A DNA stretch of 64,000 bases from Phycisphaerae bacterium (GTDB taxonomy: Bacteria; Planctomycetota; Phycisphaerae; UBA1845; PWPN01): contig JAGNEZ010000006.1 in the NCBI GenBank assembly GCA_018003015.1, forward strand, positions 112,590 through 176,589, given 5' to 3'. This document shows positions 16,847 through 26,007 of the stretch, one piece after another. A model generated the notes under the pieces. That model saw nothing but the letters and a program-made list of their open reading frames with translations. It ran no database searches and was not told the origin of the DNA. Made by a program: the position numbers and the translations under genes. Numbering within the stretch: position 1 is the first letter of the stretch; the number at the start of each line of letters is the position of its first letter.

Positions 16847-18562
16847 TCATCGGACCGGCGGGACAGGGGTGTGGCCTGTCGTCTGGCCGGGGGAGTCGCG
16901 GGTCGGCAGGGTGTTGATCTCGAGATTCCGCCGCCCGATCGGAGGCGCTTTTGCGGATCGGATCACAGTTGCCCTGCGACGGATCCGGACGGGGGTGCGG
17001 GAGAGCGGCTTGGGCATCGAGCGGGCCAGGGATCCGGGAAGGGCAAACCAGAACGTGGCCCCAGCGCCAACGCGCGACTCCACCCCAATGCGCCCGCCGA
17101 GAACCGTCACGATGCGCTTGGCGATCGCCAGACCAACACCGCTGCCCGGCGTTTCCCGGTCCAGGCGGCTGAACAGCTCAAAGACCTGCTCGTGATAGCG
17201 TTTGGGGATTCCGGGGCCGTTATCCCGCACGAAGTATCGTAGTTCATGCCTTGTGCCCCGAAGCCCGATCTCGATGACGGATCCCTCCGGCCTTGCTCCA
17301 TGGTTGATGGCGTTGGTGATAAGGTTGTCGAAAAGCTGCGTCAGCCGCGTGCGATCGGCGTGCAGGGCGCCGAGGGTCTTCGCGACAACCAGCTTGATGT
17401 TCTTCTCTGCCAAACGGGGCTGATGCAGGGCCACGATTTCGTGGACGAGCTCATGGACGTCCACGGTCGTCGGCGTGTCAACAACGCGACCGATGCGGCT
17501 GAGCTCGAGCAGTTCCTCGATCAGCGATTTCATCCGGTCGGCGGCGCCTTGGATGCGGTGGATGAAGTCACCGAGCCGCTCGACACGGCCAGCCCGGAGG
17601 TCCTGCTGGACGTAGCTCGCAAAGCCGCTGATCGTCACCAGCGGCGACTTCAGGTCATGCGAGACCGTGTGGATGAGTTGTTCCATCTCGGTGTGCTTGC
17701 GTTCAAGCTCGCGGTTGGTCTCCCCAAGCTTCCGCTCGGCGAGCCGTCGCGTGGTGATGTCGTTCAGAATGATCAGCGTGCCGGCGAACTTGTCGCTGAT
17801 ATCGAGCATACGGCACAGCTTGATCTCGAAGTGCCGCTGGCGGCCGCGTTGATGAAACGCCTTCTCGAAGGTGAGTTCTGTCGTCGCTTGGTCGTGGAAG
17901 GCGGCCAGTTCGGCGGCCAGCCAGGAGACCTCGTGCTTGCGGTGGCTTGGGTTGTAGTAGGAGGCGCCAGGTGTGAGGGCACCCTCAAATACTTGTGCGG
18001 CGGCGAGGTTGACATGTTGTACCCGACCATCGGCATCGAGGAGAAGGACCGGCAGCGACAGGCTTTCAAAGACGGTCAGGAATCTGTTCTTCTCGTTCGC
18101 GAGTCGCCGGTTCGTGTCCCGCAGTTCGGCTAGGCAGTGCTCGTCGCTGGTGCCGGCCCATTCCGTGCAGAATCCGATCTCGACCCGGTCGAAGAAGCGC
18201 TCGACGAACAGGGTGGTCAAATCCGCTGTGTCGCCGAAACTGCCGCAATCGCGAACCAGATCGATGTAGGCCTGGCGGTAGTACTTCATCAGTCCGAGGA
18301 ACATGGACAGAGTGATGCCCCGGGCCCGGTGCCGCTGGGCCTCGATGCGGCCAAAGTGCGAGCAGGGATCTCGCAGGAAATCCTCGCTCGGGTCCAGTTC
18401 GGGAACATCCTGGTGAACGTCAATGGCCGTGACCAGGGCATCGGACAGCCCCGCGATGGACAATCGCCATGCCTCTTTCAGGGTGGAGGTGTACCTCGTG
18501 TAGTCGTGAAGCTTGGCGTAATGGAGAACGCGCTCGATCAGCCAGTCTTCGTTAGCGGCCAA
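16847..18562 (-). CDS. PAS-domain sensor histidine kinase
   Basis: The protein has 571 residues from a TTG at 18562; homologous-looking residues (LRALLAANEDWL) continue just upstream without an ATG, so the start is uncertain. An N-terminal alpha-helical sensory region (about 1-150) precedes a PAS domain (about 160-285, LPVLLLDADGRVQHVNLAA), a short coiled coil, the HisKA box HTVSHDLKSPLVTISGFASY (His near 302), and an HATPase domain with FDNLITNAINHG (N), VRDNGPGIP (G1), FELFSRL (F) and GSGVGLAIAKRI (G2). All kinase boxes are present. No transmembrane helix is evident, so it is probably a soluble sensor. No response regulator is adjacent. A basic 65-residue tail follows the ATPase domain. Confidence 0.88.
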   Translation of the reverse strand: MAANEDWLIERVLHYAKLHDYTRYTSTLKEAWRLSIAGLSDALVTAIDVHQDVPELDPSEDFLRDPCSHFGRIEAQRHRARGITLSMFLGLMKYYRQAYIDLVRDCGSFGDTADLTTLFVERFFDRVEIGFCTEWAGTSDEHCLAELRDTNRRLANEKNRFLTVFESLSLPVLLLDADGRVQHVNLAAAQVFEGALTPGASYYNPSHRKHEVSWLAAELAAFHDQATTELTFEKAFHQRGRQRHFEIKLCRMLDISDKFAGTLIILNDITTRRLAERKLGETNRELERKHTEMEQLIHTVSHDLKSPLVTISGFASYVQQDLRAGRVERLGDFIHRIQGAADRMKSLIEELLELSRIGRVVDTPTTVDVHELVHEIVALHQPRLAEKNIKLVVAKTLGALHADRTRLTQLFDNLITNAINHGARPEGSVIEIGLRGTRHELRYFVRDNGPGIPKRYHEQVFELFSRLDRETPGSGVGLAIAKRIVTVLGGRIGVESRVGAGATFWFALPGSLARSMPKPLSRTPVRIRRRATVIRSAKAPPIGRRNLEINTLPTRDSPGQTTGHTPVPPVR

Positions 18563-18724
18563 CAGCGCGCGGAGCCGCAGACGAGCGTCGGCGAGCGAAG
18601 CCGTTACCCCGGTTCCTGAACCGCAGCCTGTGCCTTCATCATGAGTCGTGCCGCACTCCTTTCGTCCGGAGAGGGCCTGTCTCCTGTTGTGTCATCGGGT
18701 GAACGAGTCCGGCGCATTAACCCG

Positions 18725-18763
18725 CCCGCATTGGGAGCACGAGATTCGTGGCCCCAACGCGGG
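18725..18763 (-). terminator. Terminator-like hairpin after the SDR gene
   Basis: An 11-bp stem with one wobble or mismatch (18725-18735 with 18753-18763) encloses a further 5-bp stem. It lies about 95 bases past the SDR stop (18857). There is no U-tract. The rest of 18563-18856 holds nothing I can support. Confidence 0.4.
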
Positions 18764-18856
18764 TGGTGGCGGCGGCCTCTGGCCATCGGCCGGCCGAAGG
18801 GCAGAGCATCAGTCCGATAATCAAGGGGATCGCCCCCTGGCCGGAAAAGCGGCGTC

Positions 18857-19666
18857 CTACCAGGCCATCCAGCCGCCGTCGATGACCACATTGGCCCCGG
18901 TGACGTAGGAACTGGCATCGCTGGCCAGGAAGACAAGGGCGCCCTTGAGTTCCCATGGCCGGCCCATCCGTTTCATGGGACTCTTGGCCGAGAGCTTCTG
19001 GACCATCGCCGGACTGACCGTGGGAGCGGGGAAGGGCCCGGGCGTCAGGCAGTTGACCCGGACGCCGTCCTTGGCCCAGTAGACGGCCAAATGGCGAGTC
19101 ATTGAGAGGATGCCACCCTTGAGGGCGTGATAGGCCACCGGGCTGGACATGGGTACGTCGGTGTAGGCGTCGGGATAGGAGCCAACCACACCGTACATCG
19201 AACCGATCATGATGATGCTGGCCCCGCCCCTGCGCTCGACGGCGTGGCTCCGGACATGCCGGGCCAGGAGGAAGCAGCCGGTCGCGTTGGCCAACTGACG
19301 GGTGAACTGCTCCGCGGTGATGTCTCGCCAGTCGGCGGTGACGCGCTCGTAACCGTTGTTGACCAGGATGTCGATTCGCCCGGCGGCCTGGAGCGTCTCC
19401 CGGACGCCTTGTTCGATCGATGCGGGTTCGAAGTAATCCAGGCTCACGCCGAGATGGCTGGCTCGCCCGATCACCGGCAGGGAGGCAGCTTGGCTTTGGG
19501 CCCTGGTCTTGTCGCGGCTGGTGACCACCACGGATGCGCCTGCTTCCGCCATCGCCCGACAGAAGGACTGCCCCAGGTATCCGCTCGCGCCGGTGATCAG
19601 GGCCACCTTGCCTGACAAGTCGAACAGTGTCTGAACGGTCGGCTCTGGTGCGGGAGTAGTGCTCAT
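18857..19666 (-). CDS. SDR-family oxidoreductase
   Basis: The protein has 269 residues, the classical short-chain dehydrogenase size. It shows the NAD(P)-binding TGASGYLG, the NNGYE segment in place of the usual NNAG, the catalytic Ser in IIMIGSMYGVVGSY, the YHALKGG active-site Tyr/Lys, and the C-terminal FLASDASSYVTGANVVIDGG that places it near 3-ketoacyl reductase and gluconate dehydrogenase relatives. It is the last gene of the aldolase-Gfo/Idh-SDR operon, 39 bases after the Gfo/Idh gene. Its likely job is oxidation or reduction of a sugar acid or polyol; the substrate is not determined. Confidence 0.88.
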   Translation of the reverse strand: MSTTPAPEPTVQTLFDLSGKVALITGASGYLGQSFCRAMAEAGASVVVTSRDKTRAQSQAASLPVIGRASHLGVSLDYFEPASIEQGVRETLQAAGRIDILVNNGYERVTADWRDITAEQFTRQLANATGCFLLARHVRSHAVERRGGASIIMIGSMYGVVGSYPDAYTDVPMSSPVAYHALKGGILSMTRHLAVYWAKDGVRVNCLTPGPFPAPTVSPAMVQKLSAKSPMKRMGRPWELKGALVFLASDASSYVTGANVVIDGGWMAW

Positions 19667-19705
19667 CTCGTTTGTCCTGAGTGGCTCCTGTGTGCTCGCA
19701 TCCGG

Positions 19706-20707
19706 TCATCGTGCCAGAGGTACCCAGTTCGGGTGATCCGCCGCGCCAAGGACCGTCAAGTTGACGCGCAGGGTCTGCAGCCCCTCGTCCAGCGTGCAGG
19801 CAAAAGGCCCCTTGCCTTCGAGGGCATCGAGGAAGAGCCTGGCCTGGTTGACAAAGATGTCGTCGCGCTCCCTAGAGAACTCGAACTCGGTCTTCCAGCC
19901 CGCGTCGGGCTCGATCATGGATTGCCAGCGAGCGTTGTTCAGGTCCCAGCGGGCGGTGCCGCGCTCGCAGATCACCGTGAGCGTGTTCTCGTTTGGAGCC
20001 TGGTGCTGGTTCAGGCTGTAGCAGCCCATGACTCCGCCGTGGCGTGCGATGAGATGCACGGTATCTTCGACAGTGACGCCTTCAAGAACCTGGTGAGCCG
20101 CATCAGCCATGATCCGGTCGATCGGCCCGACCAGGAACTCCCCGGCGTTGACCGCGTGGGTGAGCACGTCCTGGATGGCGCCGCCGCCGGTGGTCCGGCT
20201 GGTGTAGTAAATCTGCCGGTAGGCCGGCCGATACTTCGGAAAATGCTGGCCCCAGGTGCCGACGATCTGCACCGGCCTCCCGAATCGGCCGGAATCGATT
20301 GCTTCCTTCATGGATCGCAGGGCCGGATGTGAACGATAGGTGTAGGCGACGGCAGCCTTGAGCTTCCGGTCTGCGATCACCTGACGCAATGGCTCGATGC
20401 CGTCAAGGCGGAGGCTCAACGGCTTCTCGATAAACAGGTTCTTGCCCGCCAGAGCGCACTTCATGGCCATTGGAATGTGCAGGTGCGATGGTGTGGCAAT
20501 CAGCACGGTGTCGAAGCGGCCCTTGTTCAAGGCCTCGTCCAGGTCGGGGAAGGCCTCGGTGATCCCGTAGCGCCCCGCGACCGCGGTGCGCAGCGTCTCG
20601 TTCGATTCGCAGATCGACAGCTCGACCCGCCCCGTGGCCTTGAACGTCCGTGTGTGACGCTCGCCGATGGAGCCGACGCCCACAATCAACATGCGATGAC
20701 CAGCCAT
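19706..20707 (-). CDS. Gfo/Idh/MocA-family oxidoreductase (cytoplasmic)
   Basis: The protein has 333 residues with a Rossmann start, MLIVGVGSIGERHTRTF, the dinucleotide-binding ATPSHLHIPMA, the catalytic-lysine motif FIEKPLS and a C-terminal beta-sheet domain with GGGAIQDVLTHAVNAGEFL. There is no signal peptide, unlike the two Tat-exported relatives in this window. It begins 3 bases after the stop of the aldolase gene, so the pair is translationally close and surely cotranscribed. It probably oxidises or reduces a sugar or sugar acid at one carbon with NAD(P). Confidence 0.88.
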   Translation of the reverse strand: MAGHRMLIVGVGSIGERHTRTFKATGRVELSICESNETLRTAVAGRYGITEAFPDLDEALNKGRFDTVLIATPSHLHIPMAMKCALAGKNLFIEKPLSLRLDGIEPLRQVIADRKLKAAVAYTYRSHPALRSMKEAIDSGRFGRPVQIVGTWGQHFPKYRPAYRQIYYTSRTTGGGAIQDVLTHAVNAGEFLVGPIDRIMADAAHQVLEGVTVEDTVHLIARHGGVMGCYSLNQHQAPNENTLTVICERGTARWDLNNARWQSMIEPDAGWKTEFEFSRERDDIFVNQARLFLDALEGKGPFACTLDEGLQTLRVNLTVLGAADHPNWVPLAR

Positions 20708-20710
20708 GAA

Positions 20711-21535
20711 TCACCTCCCCTGCAGATAACCCTGGGCGGTGCGGTCCAGCTGGTTGCTGAACTGGAAACCCAATGGACGGAACTGCTCCTGGATCCGCTT
20801 GAGACCCTCCTTGACCAGAACGAGATCCGCGTTGTGGCACAAGACCGTCGCCCCCAGGCTCAGCAGCCATTTGGCGTGGTCGGCGTGGAACGCGGGCGTG
20901 CCCCAGTGCTTTCCCGTCTTCTTGGCGGCTTTGGCCACCGCTTCGACTGCCCTCTGGATCCGCGGGCTCTCGAACTGGCCAGGGAAGCCGCTGAGCACCG
21001 AGTAGTCAGCCGGCCCGAAGAACAGGCCGTCGACACCTTCCACCCGAGCGATCGCCTCGGCCGCGTCCAGGGCCTGTTGCTCCTCGATCTGCATGAGCAG
21101 AAAGGTCTGTTCGTTGGCATGGCGAACGTAGTCAGCCATGGGCATGCTGCAGTAGGGCATGTCCGGATTACCGCCATCAAAGCCGCGCTTGCCCAGCGGC
21201 GCGAACTTGGCCCACTTGACCGCTTCGGCAGCTTCCTCGGGCCCGTCGCAACGCGGGTACATGATCCCTTGAGCACCGGCTTCCAGCAGCCGCCCGATAC
21301 GCATGAACTCGCCCTTGGCGCATCGGGCCAGGATGTCGGCCGTCCCGACCCGGGCAGCCCGCATCATCACCGCGGCGGTCTCCACGCTGTAGAAATGGTG
21401 CTCCAGGTCCATCCAGATTCCGTCAAAGCCCATCAGGCTGGTCATCTCGAAGACCGACGGATCAGTGAAGTGCAGCATGGTCAGAAGCACGGGTTGATTG
21501 CGAGCGAGCTTGGCCTTGACGACACTCGGTCTCAT
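20711..21535 (-). CDS. HpcH/HpaI-family class II aldolase
   Basis: The protein has 274 residues from ATG 21535, where the family's first helix begins; the longer in-frame extension overlaps the divergent promoter and is rejected. Motifs of the HpcH/HpaI aldolase/citrate-lyase barrel are visible: FDGIWMDLEHHFYSVETA, AGAQGIMYPRCDGPEEA with the pyruvate-binding Arg, and GVDGLFFGPADYSVLSGFPG. The Glu and Asp of the metal site are in place. Members cleave 2-keto-3-deoxy sugar acids or similar into pyruvate (or oxaloacetate) and an aldehyde. It is the first gene of the minus-strand operon, divergent from a GntR-family regulator. Confidence 0.88.
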   Translation of the reverse strand: MRPSVVKAKLARNQPVLLTMLHFTDPSVFEMTSLMGFDGIWMDLEHHFYSVETAAVMMRAARVGTADILARCAKGEFMRIGRLLEAGAQGIMYPRCDGPEEAAEAVKWAKFAPLGKRGFDGGNPDMPYCSMPMADYVRHANEQTFLLMQIEEQQALDAAEAIARVEGVDGLFFGPADYSVLSGFPGQFESPRIQRAVEAVAKAAKKTGKHWGTPAFHADHAKWLLSLGATVLCHNADLVLVKEGLKRIQEQFRPLGFQFSNQLDRTAQGYLQGR

Positions 21536-21594
21536 GTCTGTCTTAAGCTCCGTTAGGCCCTGTGGTTCGGGCGTCTGTCGTGACTCAGCCGGGC

Positions 21595-21656
21595 TTTCTG
21601 TTGACAGAAAAAAGCCCTTCCTGTAAACTCTAATTGAGCGTGCTTTTAACAGAAAG
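21595..21656. promoter_or_regulatory. Promoter with overlapping palindromic operator, catabolic locus
   Basis: A plus-strand TTGACA (21601-21606) and TAAACT (21624-21629) are exactly 17 bases apart. The -35 box is embedded in a palindrome TTTCTGT-TG-ACAGAAA (21595-21610). A second ACAGAAA lies at 21649-21655, and a CTGT half-site at 21621. CTGTnnACAG fits the GT-N-AC pattern of FadR-type GntR operators. The likely binder is the adjacent regulator, acting on itself, the symporter and possibly the divergent operon. Confidence 0.7.
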
Positions 21657-21665
21657 TGTGTGGCC

Positions 21666-22325
21666 ATGTCAATACCACAACCGGATCGGGCTTGTCTTCG
21701 CGAGCGGGCCTACCAACGGCTTCGGCGGTTGCTGGTGCTGGAGCAATTGCCGGCCGGCGAGCGATTGCGGGAGACGGAGTGGGCTGAACGGCTCGAGGTC
21801 AACCGGGCGGCGCTTCGCGAGGCGTTCGCGCGCCTGGAGGCCGAGGGGTTTCTGAAGAAGGGGGCCAAGACCGGCTACTTCGTTCCCGACCTCAGGGCGG
21901 AGGATATCCTCGAGATCATTGAGGTTCGTATCATGCTCGAGGGGGGGGCGATCGAGCGCGTCGTACGCCTCGGCAAGAACAACACCCAGGAATTGCGGTT
22001 GATGAGCGAGGCCTGCGACCAGTTGGAGCGGCTGGTTCGCGAGGAGTACCTGCTGGGAGTGGCCGAGGCGGACCGGCGGTTTCACGAGGCCTTGGTCAAC
22101 GCCGCGGGCAACCGTCGCCTGGCAATGCTCTATGAGCGAGCGCCCCTGCCGATCATCCACCCCCTGATCATCACCGGAGAGCAGTGGAAGACCCGCGTTC
22201 GGCAGACGTTGGATGAGCATCGGGCGGTCCTGGAGGCCATCCTGGACGGCAATGTCGCTTTGGGCCAGCAGTTGCTGCGGACGCATCTTGACCAGCGAGC
22301 GTTCGTTCCCCTCTACGCCGGCTGA
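21666..22325 (+). CDS. GntR-family (FadR subfamily) transcriptional regulator
   Basis: The protein has 219 residues from ATG 21666 (nine bases after AGAAAG; GTG 21660 is an alternative). The N-terminal winged helix-turn-helix is typical: a YQRLRRLLVLEQLPAGERLR start, the recognition helix around EVNRAALREAFARLEAEGFL and the wing GAKTGYFVPD. The all-helical FCD effector domain follows, with an Asp in EADRRFHEALVNAAGNRRL and His residues (HEAL, DEHRAVLEAIL) that normally hold a metal and a carboxylate ligand. It probably senses a sugar acid and controls the flanking genes through the palindrome at 21595-21610. Confidence 0.9.
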   Translation: MSIPQPDRACLRERAYQRLRRLLVLEQLPAGERLRETEWAERLEVNRAALREAFARLEAEGFLKKGAKTGYFVPDLRAEDILEIIEVRIMLEGGAIERVVRLGKNNTQELRLMSEACDQLERLVREEYLLGVAEADRRFHEALVNAAGNRRLAMLYERAPLPIIHPLIITGEQWKTRVRQTLDEHRAVLEAILDGNVALGQQLLRTHLDQRAFVPLYAG

Positions 22326-22383
22326 CGGATGATCACTGCCGTTTGTTCCGCGAACGGGCGCTCCCTTTCCCTTGGAGGCTTCT

Positions 22384-24009
22384 GTGTCCTGCGCTTGCTC
22401 CGCAAATCTGGCCGTGTCGGCTCTTGGCGGGCTCGGCAGCCAAGTGGGCGGCATGCCGCTGATTGACTGGCTGGTCGTGGTCCTCTATGCGGCCGGAATG
22501 CTGGGCATCGGTGTCTACTACTCCTTCCGCACGACAAGCACTGAAGACTACATGCTCGGCGGGCGCAAGATGGGCTCCAAGTCCATCGGTCTGTCGCTGT
22601 TCTCCACGTTGTTCAGCACGATCACCTACATGGCCCTGCCCGGCGAGATGATCAACAAGGGGCCAGCCGTCATCTGCTGGATGGTCAGCCTGCCGATCGT
22701 CTATCTGATCGTCTGCCACATCTTCATTCCGCGTTTCATGGCCCTGCCGTACAACAGCGCCTATGAGGTTCTGGAAACGCGCCTGGGCTTGCGGGTCCGT
22801 CTTCTCGGATCGGTGATCTTCCTCCTGACTCGTCTTCTCTGGATGGCCCTGATCATCCACATCACCGCCCACAAGATCCTGATTCCCGTTCTGCGGTGGG
22901 ATGAGAAGTGGACGCCGTACGTCGCCGTTGTCATCGGCATGGTCACGTTGGTGTACACCTTCCTCGGCGGGATCCGCGCCGTGGTGTTGACCGATGTGAT
23001 TCAGACCATCATCCTCTTCGCGGGCGCGGTCGGGGCACTGCTGTTGATTACCTGGGACATGGGCGGCTTCGGCGCCTGGTGGCCCAGCACGTGGTCTGCG
23101 AACTGGGATCAGCAGCCTCTCATCAGTTTCGATCCGACGGTGCGTGCCTCGGTGGGGGGCTCCATCGTGTTCATGACCTTGTGGTGGATCTGCACCGCCG
23201 GGTCCGATCAGCTGGCCATTCAGCGGTACCTGGCCACGCGCGACGCCAGGGCCGCAAGGCAGGCCTTCTTGATTACCCTGGCGTCCAACGTGTTCGTGAC
23301 CCTGCTGCTCGCGGCTCTGGGATTCGCCTTGCTGGGCTTCTTCAGCGCCCATCCCGAGCATCTGAAGGCCGATGGGCTCTATCTCAAGGAGAGCCTTGAC
23401 CTCCGAATTCACGGGGACCGGCTCTTCCCGTACTACATCGTCCGCTTTCTGCCCCCCGGTATGACTGGCCTGGTGATGTCCGCGCTGCTCGCCGCGGCCA
23501 TGTCCAGCCTGTCAGCGGGGGTCAATTCCTCCTGTTCGGTGCTGAGCACGGATTTCATCGATCGACTGGGCCATCGTGCGGCCAGTGAAAAGACGAACGT
23601 GCGGCGAGCCCAGGCCCTGGCCCTGCTGGTCGGTCTGGTCTGCGTAGGACTGAGCCTGCTGATGAGCCGCGTAACCGGGAACTTGATGGAGGTGACGACC
23701 CGCACCAATCACGTGTTCGTCGCTCCCCTGTTCGGCCTGTTCATGATGGCCTTGTTCGTGCCGTTCGCCACCCCGTTCGGCACGACCATGGGGACACTGG
23801 CGGGATGCCTTGCGGCGGTGTTGATCGCCTACAAGGACATGATTTTCGGCGGGCTGCCGTGGAGCTTCCAGTGGATCAGTCTGGTGGCCCTGGCGGTGAA
23901 CCTGCTGGTCGGAATTCCCTTGAGTCTGTGGGTCTCTGTGCAGAAACGGCCCGGCCACGCTTCTGCCGCCGAGGGGGCAGGGGGCCGGAAGCCGCCGGAT
24001 CGCGACTGA
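22384..24009 (+). CDS. Sodium:solute symporter (SSS family)
   Basis: The protein has 541 residues from GTG 22384, which stands six bases after GGAGG. The in-frame TTG at 22372 falls within the ribosome-binding site and is rejected. About 13 hydrophobic helices are visible. SSS landmarks include STEDYMLGGRKMGSKSIGLS after helix 1, the TYTFLGGIRAVVLTDVIQ-like segment (here VYTFLGGIRAVVLTDVIQT), and the sodium-site helix MSALLAAAMSSLSAGVNSSC. It imports a small organic solute, by context a sugar, sugar acid or carboxylate, using the sodium gradient. It lies 58 bases after the regulator and is probably in its operon. The first 25 residues form a non-family leader. Confidence 0.88.
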   Translation: MSCACSANLAVSALGGLGSQVGGMPLIDWLVVVLYAAGMLGIGVYYSFRTTSTEDYMLGGRKMGSKSIGLSLFSTLFSTITYMALPGEMINKGPAVICWMVSLPIVYLIVCHIFIPRFMALPYNSAYEVLETRLGLRVRLLGSVIFLLTRLLWMALIIHITAHKILIPVLRWDEKWTPYVAVVIGMVTLVYTFLGGIRAVVLTDVIQTIILFAGAVGALLLITWDMGGFGAWWPSTWSANWDQQPLISFDPTVRASVGGSIVFMTLWWICTAGSDQLAIQRYLATRDARAARQAFLITLASNVFVTLLLAALGFALLGFFSAHPEHLKADGLYLKESLDLRIHGDRLFPYYIVRFLPPGMTGLVMSALLAAAMSSLSAGVNSSCSVLSTDFIDRLGHRAASEKTNVRRAQALALLVGLVCVGLSLLMSRVTGNLMEVTTRTNHVFVAPLFGLFMMALFVPFATPFGTTMGTLAGCLAAVLIAYKDMIFGGLPWSFQWISLVALAVNLLVGIPLSLWVSVQKRPGHASAAEGAGGRKPPDRD

Positions 24010-24038
24010 ACGGCATGGCCGCAAGGGGGATCAGCAAG

Positions 24039-24069
24039 CGAGGGTCCACCCGCAGTGCCGGGACCCTCG
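24039..24069 (+). terminator. Hairpin after the symporter gene
   Basis: A perfect 9-bp stem (24039-24047 with 24061-24069) with a 13-base loop lies 30 bases past the stop at 24009, without a U-tract. The remaining 24070-24314 contains only a small 6-bp hairpin and no supported gene. Confidence 0.5.
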
Positions 24070-24314
24070 GTCAATCCGTCGTCGCAGGTTCGCTGCCCGG
24101 ACCGTCCGCGGGCTTGGGCCGGTTCAGGCGTCTGCGCCTGACCGCAACGCGACCACGCGAGACACCGACCTTGAACCGCAGGCTGGTTGCGCCTACATTG
24201 GGCTCCTGAAGCCGTGCGGCATGAAGTGTGCAACCTGGGTCCCCGAGGATCGATCGGCCGGAAGCCGCTCTCGCGTTGGTCTCTGGGATCGGCCCTGAGC
24301 AGAGGAGAAACTTC

Positions 24315-25478
24315 GTGAACAAACCTCAGAACAAGCCCCGCTCGCCGTATTTCAGTTCTGGCCCGACCGCCAAGCGACCGGGATGGAGTCTTAACGTCCT
24401 GGTCGACGCCTGGCTCGGTCGTTCCCATCGGGCCAAGAACGGAAAGGCCCGCCTGAAGCAGGCGATCACGCTCTCCGCCGAGGTTGCCCGTATTCCCAAG
24501 GATTACCTCGTCGGAATCGTCCCTGCCAGCGATACCGGGGCGGTCGAGTGCGCACTGTGGAGCCTGCTGGGTGCCCGGCCGGTGACCATGTTGAGTTGGG
24601 AGAGCTTCGGCCAGGGCTGGGTGACCGATGTGACCAAGCAACTCAAGCTCAGTGCCACGGTCATGAAGACCGACTACGGCCAGATCGTGGATCTGGCGAA
24701 GGTGAACTGGAACGATGACGTCGTCTTCACCTGGAACGGCACGACCAGTGGCGTGAAAGTGCCCGACAGCTTCGCTCCGCCGGCCGATCGCCAGGGACTG
24801 GCCATCTGCGACGCAACCAGCGCAGTCTATGCCATGCCCCTTCCTTGGGAACGCCTGGACGTCGTGACCTGGTCCTGGCAGAAGAGCCTGGGCAGTGAGG
24901 CCGCGCACGGCATGCTGGTGCTCTCCCCCCGGGCGGTCGCGAGGCTCGAAAGCTACACCCCGACCTGGCCGATCCCCAAGATCTTCCGGCTCACCAAGGG
25001 CGGCAAAGTCATGACCGAGATCTTCGAGGGATCGACGATCAACACGCCTTCAATGCTCGCCACCGAGGACTACATCGATGCCCTGAAGTGGGCGAAGGCA
25101 CTCAGCTACAAGGGCAAGACCGCTTTGGACGCCTTGCTGGCTCGCAGCGCCGATAACCTGGCGGCCGTGGCTGGCTTCGTCGCCAAACACCCCTGGGTCG
25201 ATTTCCTCCCGGTCAAACCAGAGATTCGAAGCTGCACCTCCATTTGCCTGAAGCTGACCGCCGACTGGTTCACGAAACTGCCGGCCGATCAGCAGGCCGC
25301 CTTCTGCAAGAAGATCGCTTCCAGCTTGGAGGCGGAAGGCGCGGCCTATGACGTTGGAGCCTACCGCGACGCCCCCCCAGGCTTCCGGTTCTGGGGCGGA
25401 CCGACCGTCGATCCGGCGGACATGGCTTTCGGCCTGGAGTGGTTGGCCTGGGCCTACGAAGAGAACCGGCCAAAGTAG
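24315..25478 (+). CDS. serC: Phosphoserine aminotransferase
   Basis: The protein has 387 residues from GTG 24315, preceded by GAGGAG. The opening [14 protein letters not shown] and the following [19 protein letters not shown] fit the alpha-proteobacterial/archaeal-type SerC branch rather than the E. coli type. Further motifs are [29 protein letters not shown] with the PLP-ring Asp, and [19 protein letters not shown] holding the Schiff-base Lys. The enzyme converts 3-phosphohydroxypyruvate to phosphoserine in serine synthesis, and may also act in pyridoxine synthesis. serA and serB are not adjacent. Confidence 0.88.
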   Translation: MNKPQNKPRSPYFSSGPTAKRPGWSLNVLVDAWLGRSHRAKNGKARLKQAITLSAEVARIPKDYLVGIVPASDTGAVECALWSLLGARPVTMLSWESFGQGWVTDVTKQLKLSATVMKTDYGQIVDLAKVNWNDDVVFTWNGTTSGVKVPDSFAPPADRQGLAICDATSAVYAMPLPWERLDVVTWSWQKSLGSEAAHGMLVLSPRAVARLESYTPTWPIPKIFRLTKGGKVMTEIFEGSTINTPSMLATEDYIDALKWAKALSYKGKTALDALLARSADNLAAVAGFVAKHPWVDFLPVKPEIRSCTSICLKLTADWFTKLPADQQAAFCKKIASSLEAEGAAYDVGAYRDAPPGFRFWGGPTVDPADMAFGLEWLAWAYEENRPK

Positions 25479-25496
25479 GGGTTCCTCTGGCCCGGA

Positions 25497-25545
25497 TATA
25501 ATGTGTAGGGTGGCGGCTTTCCGCCGAGAAAGTGCCTCTTTTCGG
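25497..25545 (+). promoter_or_regulatory. Putative panD -10 box and leader hairpins
   Basis: A perfect TATAAT occupies 25497-25502, but no good -35 box lies upstream. Just after it is GGCGG-cttt-CCGCC (25512-25525), overlapping a second possible hairpin built on CCGAGAAAG/CTTTTCGG. The two are mutually exclusive and could also serve to end the serC transcript. Confidence 0.35.
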
Positions 25546-25653
25546 AGAAAGTGGACTGAGAAACGGCCGGTGGGAGCGGAACGTGAGTCATTGGGGGTAT
25601 AACTTGCCTTTCCCACGTTACATCCTTTGCCCACGGCTTCTCGTCCCCAGACC

Positions 25654-26007
25654 ATGCAGCGTTTGATGCTCAAGTCAAAGATCCACCGTGCCACGTTGAC
25701 GGGCACGGAGATTGACTACGAAGGCAGTATCTCGATTGACCAGGACTTGATCGAGAAGGCTGATTTGTTGCCGGGCGAGCAAGTTCACGTCCTCAACGTC
25801 AGTACCGGCGATCGAATCATCACTTACGTGATCAAGGCCCCGGCCAGGTCGGGCACGGTCATGCTGAATGGCCCGGCCGCTCGCATGGGCGTTCCTGGAG
25901 ACCAGCTGATCATCATCTCCTATTGCCAACTCGACGATGCCGCCGCCCGGCGACACAAGCCGATCGTGGTCCATGTCGATGGCGCGAATCGGCCGGTGGG
26001 CAAGTAG
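25654..26007 (+). CDS. panD: Aspartate 1-decarboxylase
   Basis: The protein has 117 residues from ATG 25654, which gives the canonical N-terminus MQRLMLKSKIHRATLTGTE. The self-processing site YEGSISID is present: the chain is cleaved before Ser to yield the pyruvoyl cofactor. Downstream family motifs are EQVHVLNVSTGDRIITYVI, the GTVMLNGPAAR turn and GDQLIIISY. PanD makes beta-alanine from aspartate for pantothenate and coenzyme A. panB and panC are not nearby. Confidence 0.95.
   Translation: MQRLMLKSKIHRATLTGTEIDYEGSISIDQDLIEKADLLPGEQVHVLNVSTGDRIITYVIKAPARSGTVMLNGPAARMGVPGDQLIIISYCQLDDAAARRHKPIVVHVDGANRPVGK

Noticed and set aside
21536..21667. N-terminal extension of the aldolase to 21667
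   Set aside because: It would run through the palindrome/promoter and lacks family similarity; the fold starts at 21535.
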